From Gracilaria domingensis (taxonomy: Eukaryota > Rhodophyta > Florideophyceae > Gracilariales > Gracilariaceae), in the NCBI GenBank assembly GCA_022539475.1, contig VCMS01000208.1, forward strand, positions 1 to 64,000: DNA of 64,000 nucleotides. Direction: 5' to 3'. Shown here in pieces: positions 44,880 through 57,210 of the stretch. The notes below the pieces were generated by a model. That model saw nothing but the letters and a program-made list of their open reading frames with translations. It was not told the DNA's origin and did not search any database. Each line of letters begins with the position of its first letter. The first letter of the stretch is position 1. The position numbers were made by a program, and so were the translations under genes.

Positions 44880-46950
44880 ATGGATAACAATCAACCTATT
44901 CAAGAAGACCCTCGTACAACAGTGGCTCAAGCTATCGGAACTCCTCCACCGCTCGCTCATGTCGCCGGACCCTCTGGTGACAACGTAAAAGACCGTCGGA
45001 GTACCCGCTCGCAGCCACAGGTTAATCTCCTCACACCCGTGGATAATCCCGAGAGGATTAATCGTGACGCCTCTTTGGCTGGGAGACTCCGAGAACGGCT
45101 CGACGAGTAACGCTCGCAACTCAACACACCACAGGCACCACTGCAAGAAACCGTTGGTTCAGTAACTACCGATGGACTTGCTGATGTCTTATGGCCGAAG
45201 GTTCGAGAGATGCTCGACGCTCGACTCGAAACCCTTGTGGATCTCCGAGTCTCTGTCGCTCTCGCAGAGCACGCCGACCAACTGGCTGAACGTGTCCTCC
45301 CAAAGGTTCTCGAGTCCGACTCTTTCGTCGACTCGCTTGCCTTAGGTATCCGACGTGAGGTGACTCGCCAGGTAGGCTCGCTGCCCTCCGTGGGTGGAAT
45401 CCAAAGTAATCCATTGGTACCCGTATTGCAACCCCGTTCCGAACCACCGGGAGCAGCTGCGTTGCCAGCCCCTCGCCGGATTCAACCACAGGTAGACCAA
45501 TCGGGCGTACGTCCAGGGGGCAATAGAGACGCCCCTCGGCAAGAAGGCCTAATGGCCGTGCCACCCGTGAGGTACCCCGGGCCCAGGGCCCCCGAGCAAG
45601 CATAGGTTTAGATGCTGAAGATGAAGAGCCGCCATTGGAAGCTAGAAGTTCTGACCGTAGGAAAAAGAGAAGTCGAAGAAGGAAGAAGTCGAAGAACCAG
45701 AGGAAAAGCCGGAGGAACTCCAGCGGTAGCGAATCCGATTCGGGTTCGTCGAGTTCCAGTGGCTCAGAGACGGACGAGGCGGCTGTTCGACGCCTCAAGA
45801 CGTTGGTAACAACCAATGAACTCTTCAAGAGAGTATTGGAGTACCGCACGTATCACCTGGCTGACCAGTCGGCGCGTTACTCTAGCTCGGTGGCCAAGAA
45901 GGTCGCCAGATGGGCCAAACGGATGCACCTAACCATAACGGAAAAGTTTTCGGGATCCGACCCCATTTCTATCCTTAGGTTTCTCAGTCTGTTCCGTACG
46001 GCCTGTGATCAGAACGGTGTCCATGAGGGTGCCGCTCTGTATCTTTTTCAGTTTTTCCTCCATGGGCAAGCGCACGACCATGTCGTTTCTAAGATCTCTG
46101 GAACTGCGGACCCCGTCGACGCAACCGATCAGGAGCTCCTCAGGTCCTATCCAGAGGTCGTTCATTACCTTTTGGAAACCTACGGGACGGATGACGTCAT
46201 TATGGACGCCCATCAGGAAGTCATATCCTACAGGCAAGGTTCGAACGTAACCGAGAAGGACCTCGCAGACCAGCTTTGGAGGAAGGCCTATAGGTGTGGG
46301 AATGTGTTCTCCGAGAACCGGTTAAAGCAGCATTTCATCGCTGGACTGCTACCGGCCATCAGGACGCATGTTCGAAATCACCATATGGCCCACCCTAATC
46401 TCTCCTATCGACAGTTGGTGAACTATGCCAAAGGTTACGGGAAAACCTATAGAACCTCCCGCCGGTCAACTGATAATGACGCCAGGGGAAGAGCGACACC
46501 TGTCCGGAAGATCTCTCAGGCCCATATGGTTGAGAGTCCGGAAAGCAGTGCCTCAGGTTTATACGAGAAGGACGGAAACGTTCTCGCAGTTTCCTTTGGT
46601 TCAGCTCCTTCAGGTGCATCCTCCATACCGTCAACTGGAATAACAACTCCTTCTGAACAGTCTACGCCGAAGTATTCCCCGATCCAACCTCGCAGGGATG
46701 TCTTCCAACGCTCCCGTCAGGCCTGCTACCTTTGCCTTTCAACGGTTACTCCATGCGATGGCATGAAGTTCTTATCGAAGGAAACGAAGGAAAACCTCAT
46801 GGCCTTAAGGAACGAGAACTACCAGGCACGGTGATCCGAAGGAATGTTCACCCGTCAGGCTCCACGGTATACATCGTCCCCGGGCACGTCGAGGTACGCC
46901 ACACCATTGGTAACGCCCGTTAGGGCTCCAACGGTTAATGCAGTTTCGAA
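44880..46950 (+). pseudogene. gag region of the Ty3/gypsy fossil
   Basis: Contains a gag-like core (about 45.8-46.5 kb) with a basic Ser/Arg/Lys-rich stretch ahead of it and the retrotransposon gag pattern RQLVNYAKGYGKTY near its end. Its nearest relative in the window is the gag region of the 31-36 kb fossil. Broken. Confidence 0.75.
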
Positions 46951-47166
46951 CCCTGTGGATGAGGTCACCGCAGAAAACCATACGGATGTTCTAGAAGAAG
47001 TGCAGTCCAGTGGTCACGCGTACACCACTGGTGGAAAACCTCACTCGGAAAACGCGTAGAGGAGCGGCTTGAGGCGCGCCGCCCCTCTCAGGATCTTTGC
47101 CTCATCGCCGAAGGTGAAGAAATTTGTCCAAGGGAATTTCAGAAGCCTTCGGATACTCAACAGTCG

Positions 47167-50100
47167 ATGACACTAAAGGAGGACAGGAGTTTGGCACAAT
47201 GGTATGATGAACTGGACAGCGAAGCGGATACCCCAATATGTATCCTACGGAAGGAGAATTACAAAGTGAGACATACCATTGGTTTAACTGCCTCAAGGTC
47301 ACCGGTCGTCACCAGCGTCCTGAACACTAGAGCAGGGCCCAACTTGGTTCATCCAAAGGTTTTACCGGCTGGTTGGGAGGACGAGGTGAAAGTTAGAAGA
47401 ACTCCAAGGGTAACTGATGCATCAAAGCGACCAATGGATATTAAAGGAATCATTCCTCTCTGCTTACAGATTGGCGACCTTCGGGTCCGTACTTGGTTCC
47501 TTGTTTGTCCTACCTTAGGTGCAGAATGTCTCCTTGAGACGTCCTTCATCGACCGATACGTGAAGGCAATCTACCGCGGTCTCCGGAAGGTTTCCTTCTA
47601 CCGCACCCGTTCAGTGGCGATTATCGGTTCCAAATCTGGTCCCGACGCCAACCCACGTCGCCCTCCGCTGGCGAAGAATACCGTTTCTAACAAGGTTCGG
47701 TTATCCCGGGCGATAAAGATACCACCCATGACGCAGATTGCCGCTTTGGCTCACTGCGAAACCTCTGGTCTCGTGACGCTTCAGAATAATCCGAGGACGA
47801 TTCAGCGTCACCTTTCCTTAATGGCCAATGGAATCATAGATTGCAGACCAAAGGTTCCCTTTCTGGTTAATATGAGCAACTTCCGGGACCACTCGGTACG
47901 CTTACCAAAGGGTACTGTCATCGGAATTGCACTACCAGCTCCAATGGTTATCATGGAAACCTCATGGGATGAACTCACCCCCAGTGACGACGAGGACGTC
48001 GAGACTTGGGAGGGGGAGGTAAACCTTGGAGAGGAATTCGAATCGTACCGTCCACAGGTTATCGAGCTTCTCCGAGAATTCAAATCCATGTGGTCTCGCC
48101 AATTGGGGGAGATTCGGGCTACGAAACACCGAATAGACCTTAAGGATGACGCTAAGCCGGTGTACCAACATCCGTACCGTACAGGCCTTAAGGGACGCGA
48201 GATCGTAGCGAAGCAACTGGCGAAGATGCCTAACGCTAACGTCATCGAGCCAGCGCCACCGCACGAATCCCAATGGGCTAGTCCTTTCGTTCTCGCGGCA
48301 AAGAAGGACGGGTCCGTAAGGTTTTGCATTGACTACCGAAGGTTGAACGCGCTGACCAAACGGGACAGTTATCCAATTCCTAGAATGGACGATTGTCTCG
48401 ATTCCTTAGGCGAAGCAACGGTATTCACCACGCTGGACGCTAATTGGGGCTATTGGCAGATACCATTGGACAACGACGCGAAGCCCCTCACGACTTTCAC
48501 AACCCACGAAGGATTATTTCGCTTTACACGGATGCCATTTGGTTTGATGAACGCACCGGCTACCTTCCAACGGGCAATGGATATAATACTATCCAGAGTG
48601 AAATGGAAGTTTGCCTTGGTTTATCTGGACGACGTAATTATATTTTCGAAAACCGTTCGGGAACATTTCACCCACGTGAGGTCAATCCTGAGGATTCTTC
48701 GTGAGGCTGGAATTACATTGAAGCTGCCGAAGTGCTTCTTTTTCCAGGCCCCAGTGGATTATCTTGGCCATGTGGTTCGTCCTGGAAAGCTCCAGGTCTC
48801 CAAGAGGACTACGGATGCTATCCGACTGGGGAAACCACCGAGGACCCTCACGGAGTTGCGCTCATTCCTTGGGCTTTGCAATGTATACCGTAGGTTCGTC
48901 CAAGGATTCTCAAGGATCGCGGCACCCCTGAACGACATGCTGAAGAAGGGTACGCCGTCGGAATTTGACTGCCTGACGGACGAACAGTACGAATCATTCC
49001 AAACCTTGAAGGAGAAGCTATTGAATCCTCCCGTACTTGCATTACCGGAGCCGGATAAACCATACATTTTGGACACTGACGCTTCCGATGGACAGATTGG
49101 ATGTGTTCTCCTACAGGAACAGGAATCTCCGAAGGACTATCGACCTATTTTTTACTGAAGTAGGACTCTGAACAGCGCCGAACGGAACTACAGCACTAAC
49201 GAAAAAGAATGCCTTGCCATCGTCTGGGCAGTGCTGACCTTGAGGCCTTACCTCGAAGGAGTTCGCTTCACCATCAGGACAGATCACCACTCTCCCTGCT
49301 GGCTATTGAATATGACGGACGCGTCCAGCAGGCTAGCCAGGTGGAGGCTACCACTCTCTGAGTTCGAATATGATGTAACCTATAGACCTGGAGTGAAGCA
49401 CCAATCGGCGGATGCACTGAGTTGCATCCTTACCGATGGAGATGACGATACTCCTTTGGATGACAAAATACCCACGCCAAACCTCGAAAGATATGAGACA
49501 GATCCAGAGGGTGACTTCCTGGTGGCAACGGTACAGTGCCCCGATGGTGACCTTGACCAAGAAGAGGTTTACTTGGTAGACTGACCGCAGGAGTGCCAGC
49601 ATGAGTAATTGCACCTAGAGGTTAGTGTAATTGTGCCGGAGGAAAAGGAGCTACTTCCAATCACATTAGAAGACCTCTTACAGGCTCAGAAAGCAGATGA
49701 ATTCTGCCAAGGGAAGGCACACCTGGTTGGGACTAAGGGATGCCCGTTTGACTTTGACCGCTTCGGATTACTCTGCCGCAGGTGCGCGCTGGATGGTTCT
49801 ATCCAGAAGGTCATTCCTAAATCCCTACAGGCACGCTTTCTCTACCTCGCACACTACCCACGATTCGCTGGTCATCCCGGAGGTACTCGTATGTACCAGA
49901 CCCTTAGGAAGCACTTCTACTACCCGTTTATGGCTAACGACCTTTGGAACACAGCAAAGACCTGCGCTTCTTGCGCAAAGGTTCGTGGAACTCGAGCACG
50001 CCACCAGGCTAAGCTCAAGTTGTTTCCAGCTGCCGGACCATTGGAATTTATTGCAATGGATATCCTTGGGCCACTCCCAAAGTCGGTACACGGCAACCAG

Positions 50101-51468
50101 TTTATCCTGGTTACAACCGACAGGTTTACCAAAACCACAAGGGCCATCCGGCTCAAGAACACTACCGCAACGGATGTGTCGATGGCGTTCCTTACGCACT
50201 GGGTTTATCCTTATGGTCTGCCTCTCTATCTCCTGACGGATAATTGAAGTCAGTTCGTGTCGAAGTTCTTTTCGCACTTCTGTGCTACCTTAGGTATTAA
50301 GCAGGTCACGACGACAGCTTATCATCCGCAGACCAATGGACAGGCCGCGGGGTTCAACAAAACGCTGGTTAATCGTTTGTTACACTACACTGCTGGGCAC
50401 CAATTGGATTGGGACGACTACGTGGAGCCACTGGTTTATGCCTACAACACTAAAGTTCATAAGTCTACAGGCACCACACCCTTTGATCTAACCCTGACTC
50501 GGCAACCCTTGCCATTGTCCGTGGATGTGAAGACCTCTTGGTTCCCTCAGGACATTACCAAAGGCATGAACCCGACGCAGGCTAAGCGCTACGCACGCCG
50601 AAGGATTGATGATATACTCCATACGGCTCGCACCACGCTTACAAGAGCCCAGCTCAGATACAAGGCTGACTTCGATAAAGCCGTTCGCCACGCTCCTTCC
50701 TTCAAGGCTGGAACGATGGTCTATCTGGATAGGGCTCCCTTGGAAAAGCCAATGGATGAAATGGAACAAGCCTCGAGGAAGCTACTTCCGAAGCCTACTG
50801 GACCTTACAAGGTTCTGCGTTCCACCTCGCATACGATTACGATTGAACGCGATGGGCTTCAGGAAACTGTCGCTGTTGATCGCGTCTCAATAGCACCAGC
50901 GGTCACTGTACGCTCCTCTTCGGGTACCGAGCCTATATCCAGGGGCATTTCCCAGAGACAGGAACCTACTAATGGTCCTTCCTTTGGAAAGCGTCAAACC
51001 AAAGGCCCATCTACGCAAGCACCTCCTACAGCTACTCCAAAGGTTGTCAGCGCTGATCCATCCATGGGTACGGAAGCTTCCGCAGAGGGCAATGACACCA
51101 AGGGATTCGCTGCTTTAGATGAGATGGAGCTTCCTGGGGATTCATTTGAACCATTGGTTGATGGCTCTGCTGCCGAAGACACGCGACCTGTGCAGATTGA
51201 AGCACCTTCTCCTTCAGACTTTGGTCCGCTTGATACGATGGATTTACCAGAAGAGGTCTTACCTAAGGAGTATGTGGTAGACCAGATTGTTTCCGTTGGT
51301 CTCGATGACGACGGTAATGTCATCTACAAGGTCCGATGGTACGGCTATCCACCGCAATTCGACCAGTGGAAGCCAAAGGAGCACATTCCCGAGAACTTTA
51401 TCCGAAGGTTTTCGAAGCGCCGTGGCCAAACGGAGCGCGCCTTCAAGGCTGGCGCGTACGACACGTAG
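47167..51468 (+). pseudogene. pol region of the Ty3/gypsy fossil: protease, RT, RNase H, integrase, chromodomain
   Basis: Protease-like segment near 47.3-47.5 kb. Reverse transcriptase at about 48.2-48.8 kb (RFCIDYRRLNALTKRDSYP, RMPFGLMNAPATFQ, LVYLDDVIIF). RNase H at about 49.0-49.5 kb. Integrase at about 49.7-50.6 kb (HHCC-like part, then the catalytic core AMDILGPLPKS and YHPQTNGQA). A C-terminal chromodomain at about 51.26-51.41 kb (YVVDQIVSVGLDDDG, IYKVRWYGYPPQFDQWKP), which in this clade steers integration to methylated-histone chromatin. Broken in a few places. Confidence 0.88.
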
Positions 51469-53438
51469 GACACTGCGGCGCACTGTCCATGAAGGACACG
51501 AATGCCAACGGATAACATGTCCAGCGGATGTTTTCGATATCCTCATTCCTAACTATCAACCTAACTGGCTAACTACGCTAAAGCGCTAACCATTGGCCTG
51601 CTTACTGCCCGCGTGCTGCATGCAACGGCGCGCGGCGCGCCAAAACATCCAATGGAAATTGCCTCAATTTTTCGAAACGGCTTGCCACTCGGGTTTTGGG
51701 GCCAAAACAAAGATTTGCACGTATCTCGGCTTCTGGGCCGCGCAGAGAAAAGCCGACACTGGATTTGAAACCTCTGGAATGTGTCCGTTTGGAGTCATTA
51801 TGGCCGATTTTCTGGTCGTGCACTGCCCAGGTGCGACGGCGCGCGCGAGATCTGGTGGAAATGATCAAAAAATTTGACAATTACTTTATTTGATCGCCGG
51901 CACATCGGCCGCTGCCAGGCCCTGCAATTGGTTTGGCACTCCGAAAAAACTGGCATTTAATTTATTTGATCAAACCAGTGGCAATTGCAGCGCGCCTGCC
52001 CTGCCAAGCCGCGCCGGCTGGGAAGTTCTGCACCTCGAGGCATGGCAAGTCTGCACCAGACATCGTGCGGAGCACCTGTCTTAAGGAGGGGACAATACCT
52101 GATGGAACAACAATCTCGGCGCTATTTGATGGGCTAGTCTAGAGGTTGCAGCGTCAATTTTGTTGCCAACGTTAGACCCATTGGAAACCATTGGAGCATG
52201 TCGTCGAACCCGATATCATTTCATAGCGTTACAGTGTGCTGGGGACATGAAACTCGGTTTACTGCCAATGGAAACCGGTGGCAATCAAACGAGACGCTCG
52301 TTAGAAAGGAATATGAACCATTGGAGATCTTGCGGAGTGGATCGTTGAAACAGGACTGCGAGGACCAAATGGGAATAACTACTGCCTACTGTGGGGCAGA
52401 GTTCTTTCGGAAACCAGGCAATGCGGTGTTCTTTGCGAGGCAGTGTTGGAAGCTATGCAAATCTCAGAATGGTAGCCTTCCTCCGGAACTGAGACTTTCC
52501 AAAGGACCTGGCCTCATAATGGGACTTCATAGTGAGCATCCTCAGGATCAACCTGTCTTGTTTGGAACCACTGGTACTGTGAGGTCATTTGGCACAGAAT
52601 GCTTTGGTCGTTTCGACGCAAGAGACAGGCTTGATTTAGCTCACGTACTAGGCTCCTGTAGCACTACCAATGGAGAACGAGATGAGCAAATGTTCAATTA
52701 TCTTGCCTTTCAGCATGGGACAGAGTACTGTGACGTGGATGATTGCTGTCCATTCCTCGATCTGCAGTAGATGTACGGTACTCAAATGGTTTTCTTAAAC
52801 CATTTGCATCCCATGTGAGCCCACTAATCGTGGACTACAGTCCTCGGCAACTACTGGGAAGGCATGTATCTGTTTTTACCGTGCAGGATAAAGCCGAAGG
52901 ATTTAACACTGGATATTCAGCCTCTCGGGAAACGAACAAGTCCTCCCGCTACCCATGATGGACAAAATGTTTCCCTCGTGCGTCCAACGGTTTGTGTTGC
53001 GCTGATGTGGTTCAACTCGTCTTTGAGATTCCCGCAGGCCCTCTGTTGCTATCGCAACGAATCGTTTGTCCTCCACTCACTCCACTGGGCCCCAGCGAAT
53101 CCTGGATACGTTAGCATAGCCCCCGGCAGCCTTGAGAGCTTACGTCTGCGAACATTGCTCCAGCGGCTTGGTACGTTCCATTGGTTATCTTCTGTGCCTC
53201 ATCGGCAGTTGATATGTTTAAATGCCGGTCATGGAGACCACAATACGTGACGTTTTGGATGTTATGGTGACCATGGGTCTGAATGTCTTTGAGCGGAAGA
53301 GCACGCACTGGTGAGGCATCCAGAGGAGGTTCAGGATTTCAAACGGGGTATGGTGTTTTTGTTCCGTTGGAATATGCATGCAACAAGATCTGAATTTATC
53401 GCGACTTCCCGAGACGGCAAAGTCTAAGGGGGGAAGTA
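51469..53438 (+). other. Region between pol and the 3' LTR of the Ty3/gypsy fossil, with an extra open stretch
   Basis: About 2 kb, unusually long for this position. It includes a 190-codon open stretch at 52198-52770 from an ATG, moderately Cys-rich (TTAYCGAEFFRK, FARQCWKLCKSQ), with no membrane segment or recognisable domain. I make no functional claim; it could be captured sequence. Confidence 0.4.
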
Positions 53439-53905
53439 TGTGGTATTATGAGCCTTAGGCTTGGTTCCAGATGATCGGTCAATGCTGGTGTGTGGATGGT
53501 GGTCTACAGGTTGTATACGTGGGGCTTTGTCGGCCCACATAGCTCTATTTATTTCTAACTTGTAGTATTTGTACCATAGGTAGTATAGATAGTACACGTG
53601 GTGCACTGCGTTGCAGTGCACCACTCTGGGGGTCGAGGCGCCTCCCAGCCAATACTTATGCTGTGCGAGCTGCGCCTCCCTCCTGTGGTAAAGCAAGAGA
53701 CCGCTTGGCAACTATCTGAACCCCTAGGTTAGCAAGTACCAAAGACCTTGAAGGTTTTCAAGCCAGCGCTACGTCGTTCGCCGTTTCCTGTAGGCACGAC
53801 CGATAGCGCCGGCCCATTGCACCTTTTTACCAGTGGTCTCGCCGTTGGCCCCTCATCCTTTGGACCGTTCCTCCCGTGGTTAGTGACCCGTGCCACTATA
53901 GTACA
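53439..53905 (+). repeat. 3' LTR
   Basis: 467 bases; begins tgtggtattatg right after the polypurine tract and ends gtaca; flanked by the target duplication aaact. Confidence 0.93.
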
Positions 53906-54030
53906 AAACTCAAAATATATTCTCCGTTCTCAGCATGGCGTCGATCTTGACTGTCGCTCGACCTCCTTCTCTTTTCGGAGGACCTTCCCTTGCAGTCTTT
54001 GTCGTCGTTTCTCGTTCATTTCTTCTTCCC

Positions 54031-57000
54031 ATGGTCTACTACTGTACACATGAGAACCGTGGGTGCCCCTTCGTTACTCGCCGAGCAGTCTTATCTCTTC
54101 AACAGCATGTCAACCATTGCCCGTTTCGTCTGAAAGCAGCGCTGGAAGACGACAATAGGCGGCCCATTCGGAGAAGCAAGCGTCTCAAGCTTTCCGCACC
54201 CACGGCCGCATCTTCCGAAACGGTCACTGCCCCTTGTCGCCTTCCCGAGCCTCCGGTGTCCGAGGACATCGTCGACCCCACTCCGTGCGCCCCTCCTACT
54301 CCGGACACTTCGCATTGTGTTTCTCCTTCACCGGGTCCCGCGTCACTAGAGCGAGAACACCGAAGCATTCCCCGCCCAGTGCCTTCTGAGGAGGCCCTCG
54401 GTGATTTGCATATGGATTATCTCACGGTTTGCCTGGCTTCAGTAGCTTCCAACCTTGGTCATCGTGAGGCAGACGAGCTAATTGGGCTACTTCGGGACCC
54501 GTGATTCTCGCAAAAGCGATTCAACGAGACCATAACAAGTTCCAAACGCTGTACAGAACTGAAGAACGCCATTTTCGAACGATACGCCTCAAAGGACGGT
54601 TTCAATCGAAGAACTGTCTCGCCAGAAGGATGAAAGTTCAGAGCCACCCTCTACACGAGAGACCCCGTTCAGACACCTGTGAAACAGCTCCAGTTGGCTA
54701 ACAACGAAAACACATTCTTCCACCCTATACCTCAGACCCACTCCACGAAAATATCTCACCCCATGTCCGGCTCTCTCGCAAGAGACGCCACCTCAAAACT
54801 TAAGGAAATGGTCATGGGCTCTTTGGATAGTAGAATAGTGTGGTACTCCCAAGAAATAAGTTACAGTGAATCTTTCGTAGGTCTACTGCAGATATACACC
54901 GATAACTCTTCAACAACTCTAAAGCAAACATCGGTTACCGCCTATCCTCTTCACCTCATATTTCTCAACTTCTCCGACGAGCTACGCCGTAAGTGCATCC
55001 GTGATGACCTCACAGTAGTGGCATACTTCCCTACCACACTGATCGAGGTTTCCGCATCTGAAGCAGACGCAATGCCATTCGTTTCTAGCAAGTCTCTACG
55101 CGAGTCCAGGATTCAAATCTATCAAGAATCTCTTCGTCAAGTCCTGGAGCCCATTCTAAATCTCAGGCAGGAAGGTTTTCAGTTCATCGGCGAAGACAAA
55201 CTAAGTCGAGTGTGCCATCCTCTGCTTGCAAGTTATTGTGCGGATATTCCTGAGGCTAAGGACATTCTGTCCATTCTTCATGGGACCAAAACGGAAAGCC
55301 CGTGTCATAGATGCAAAGCCCCTCGCTCATCTTTATGCAGTTCCATTAACACCTCATTCAACGGACGTTCTCAAAAGCACACGAAAAGCATCCGAAAGAC
55401 ATACACATCTATCTTGCAACATGCACAAAAAGACGAGGCGGAAGGACGTCCACGTCGTGCGAGGGAGAGGAGATCTCAAGCGGATACTCTGATGCGTTCA
55501 AATTCCATATCTCTCATTCCTTCGTTCCTCGAAACTTCCGTAAGCCTTGGAATGGTCCCGGGATTGTCTCCATACAGTCTGTTCTCATTCGAACCATTAC
55601 ACAACTTCCATCTCGGCATCTCGAAGCTGATAAAAACGGTCACAATCGAGAGACTGCAGTCAGACACCCTGTGCACCACAATAGGAACATCTGCATCGCG
55701 TTCATTTCGAACGATACGCACCCAACTCCTCAACCATGCAAACGCAATTCTAGCTACAATAGAACGCGATTCTCCTGCCAAAGGTTTACATATCGATTTC
55801 TCCACGCAGGACAAAGGCAAATCTTTGAATGGTATCTTCACGAAAGACAGTCTCCGTGGAATGCTGGAGGCCAAAAACTACAAAGCACTTGACATATTCT
55901 TCCCCTTCATAGGAGCATTCTTTGACATATGCTGTGGAGAACAGGACGTTGCCCCAATCACAAGCGTTTTTTCTCAGTACTCGGACTTGCTTTCGACCTT
56001 ATTCAGATACAATCGTGACCCGTATTGGACTGAAAGCTCTCTCCTGTGTCTTAGTTCGGAGATTGAAGCCTTCAAGCGTTCCGCAACAAAGACTCTGGCG
56101 GATTTTCATCCCTCCAGACTGGGAACTGTGAAGTTTCATCTTCTCGATCATCTCGTGGACGATATTCGCCGTCTGGGAAGTATCAAGTACTACGACGCAG
56201 GCATATACGAACATGCACACCTGCTATTTAAGAGACACTACAAAAAGACGTCCAGAAGAACAGCAACGGCTGTGGAGGAGACTATTCGCTCCATTGAGCA
56301 CTGACATGTTAGAAAGCAATGGAATGGCAATACTCCTTACCAGCGTAATCCAGGTTGACCAGGAATCTCCAAACAGCTCCCTCGATTTGCAATGAGAGGG
56401 CGTTCTTTCACTTTACGAGCTCTTCAAAATTGTGTTTCAAGTATGTCCAGTTCAAAAACATGGACTGCTGTTAGAGAGATGTTCTCAAGTACGGACACAA
56501 GGTCGATTCTTGACCAAATTGGTGAACAGGCCCTTACTCCTTTCCTCAGTCTCGTGAAAGAAACACTGGATGAGCAGTCTATTACATACTTCCCAGAAAA
56601 GACAAGGATAACTCTGGTGAATTCGGCCGTCGTGAAAGGCGGTTTCGTTCCGACTCTTGAACACTTCGATTCGTTTTCTAAGGCACTTAAACTGGGACGA
56701 CCCAAATACCCCATCATCCAACGAGTCTTCGCTTCTTCAGCATTTGGTCCCAGTAGAAAGCCAAAGTTTTCCACTGTATTGGTAAGCGGAGAAGATTCAG
56801 AGACTTGGGTTGCCCAGGTAGTCGCTCTGATTCGAATATCTCTCCTTGATTCTGCACTTACCGCACCAGAGGTGGCATTCGTCCGGTATTTCGGGGTTTC
56901 ACCCCCCCCAACAAACATCGACCACATATTGAAATGCATATCTTTACGGTCGGCTACAAACGATGAAAAGAACCACACTCTTCCGTTCCCTCGTCATTCC

Positions 57001-57210
57001 AAAGCGGAGACTATCGTAGAGTTAACTCCTTGGTACGGGATGGTTCCGGCTTCTGCACTACAGGGAACTGTCCATGTTGTTCGATCAAACTACCCTGCTC
57101 CACCTTTTTGTCCTCCACTTCAATGGTTTCAACACCGATTCTACATCAATCGATTCTATCATGATTCAGATGAAGGACCAACTGAGCACGTTGATCTTGT
57201 ACAGCCTTAA
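54031..57210 (+). pseudogene. Gene C of element 2: Plavaka-type transposase, full length
   Basis: A single frame of 1,060 codons without any frameshift, interrupted by four stops, all TGA (54502-54504, 54631-54633, 56302-56304, 56356-56358). I prefer the ATG at 54031, just before the C2HC finger (YYCTHENRGCPF, then LQQHVNHC), because the other copy also has an ATG there; the frame itself opens at 53935. Next come an NLS-like run (RRPIRRSKRLKL) and the Plavaka core: YTDNSSTTLKQTSVTAYPLH, then LRRKCIRDDLTVVAYFPTTL, CHRCK, FEPLHNFHLGISKLI, KFHLLDHLVDDIRRLG and YEHAHLLFKRHYKKTSRR. The C-terminal part ends FYINRFYHDSD. The role as DNA transposase comes from the family. The stop codon overlaps that of gene B on the other strand. 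Confidence 0.82.

Larger units (their letters stand above)
44288..53905 (+). mobile_element. Ty3/gypsy chromovirus fossil with both LTRs
   Basis: Two 467-bp LTRs (TG...CA) bound a 9.6-kb element. A 5-bp target duplication aaact lies at 44283-44287 and 53906-53910. A polypurine tract (aaggggggaag) directly precedes the 3' LTR. Order inside: gag, protease, reverse transcriptase, RNase H, integrase, chromodomain, and then about 2 kb before the 3' LTR. The LTRs differ at about 20 positions by eye (about 4-5%), so the insertion is neither fresh nor ancient. The copy is broken, with roughly half a dozen breaks. It landed about 30 bp upstream of an ATG in the 5' region of the transposase gene of element 2, so it is younger than that element's insertion. 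Confidence 0.95.
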
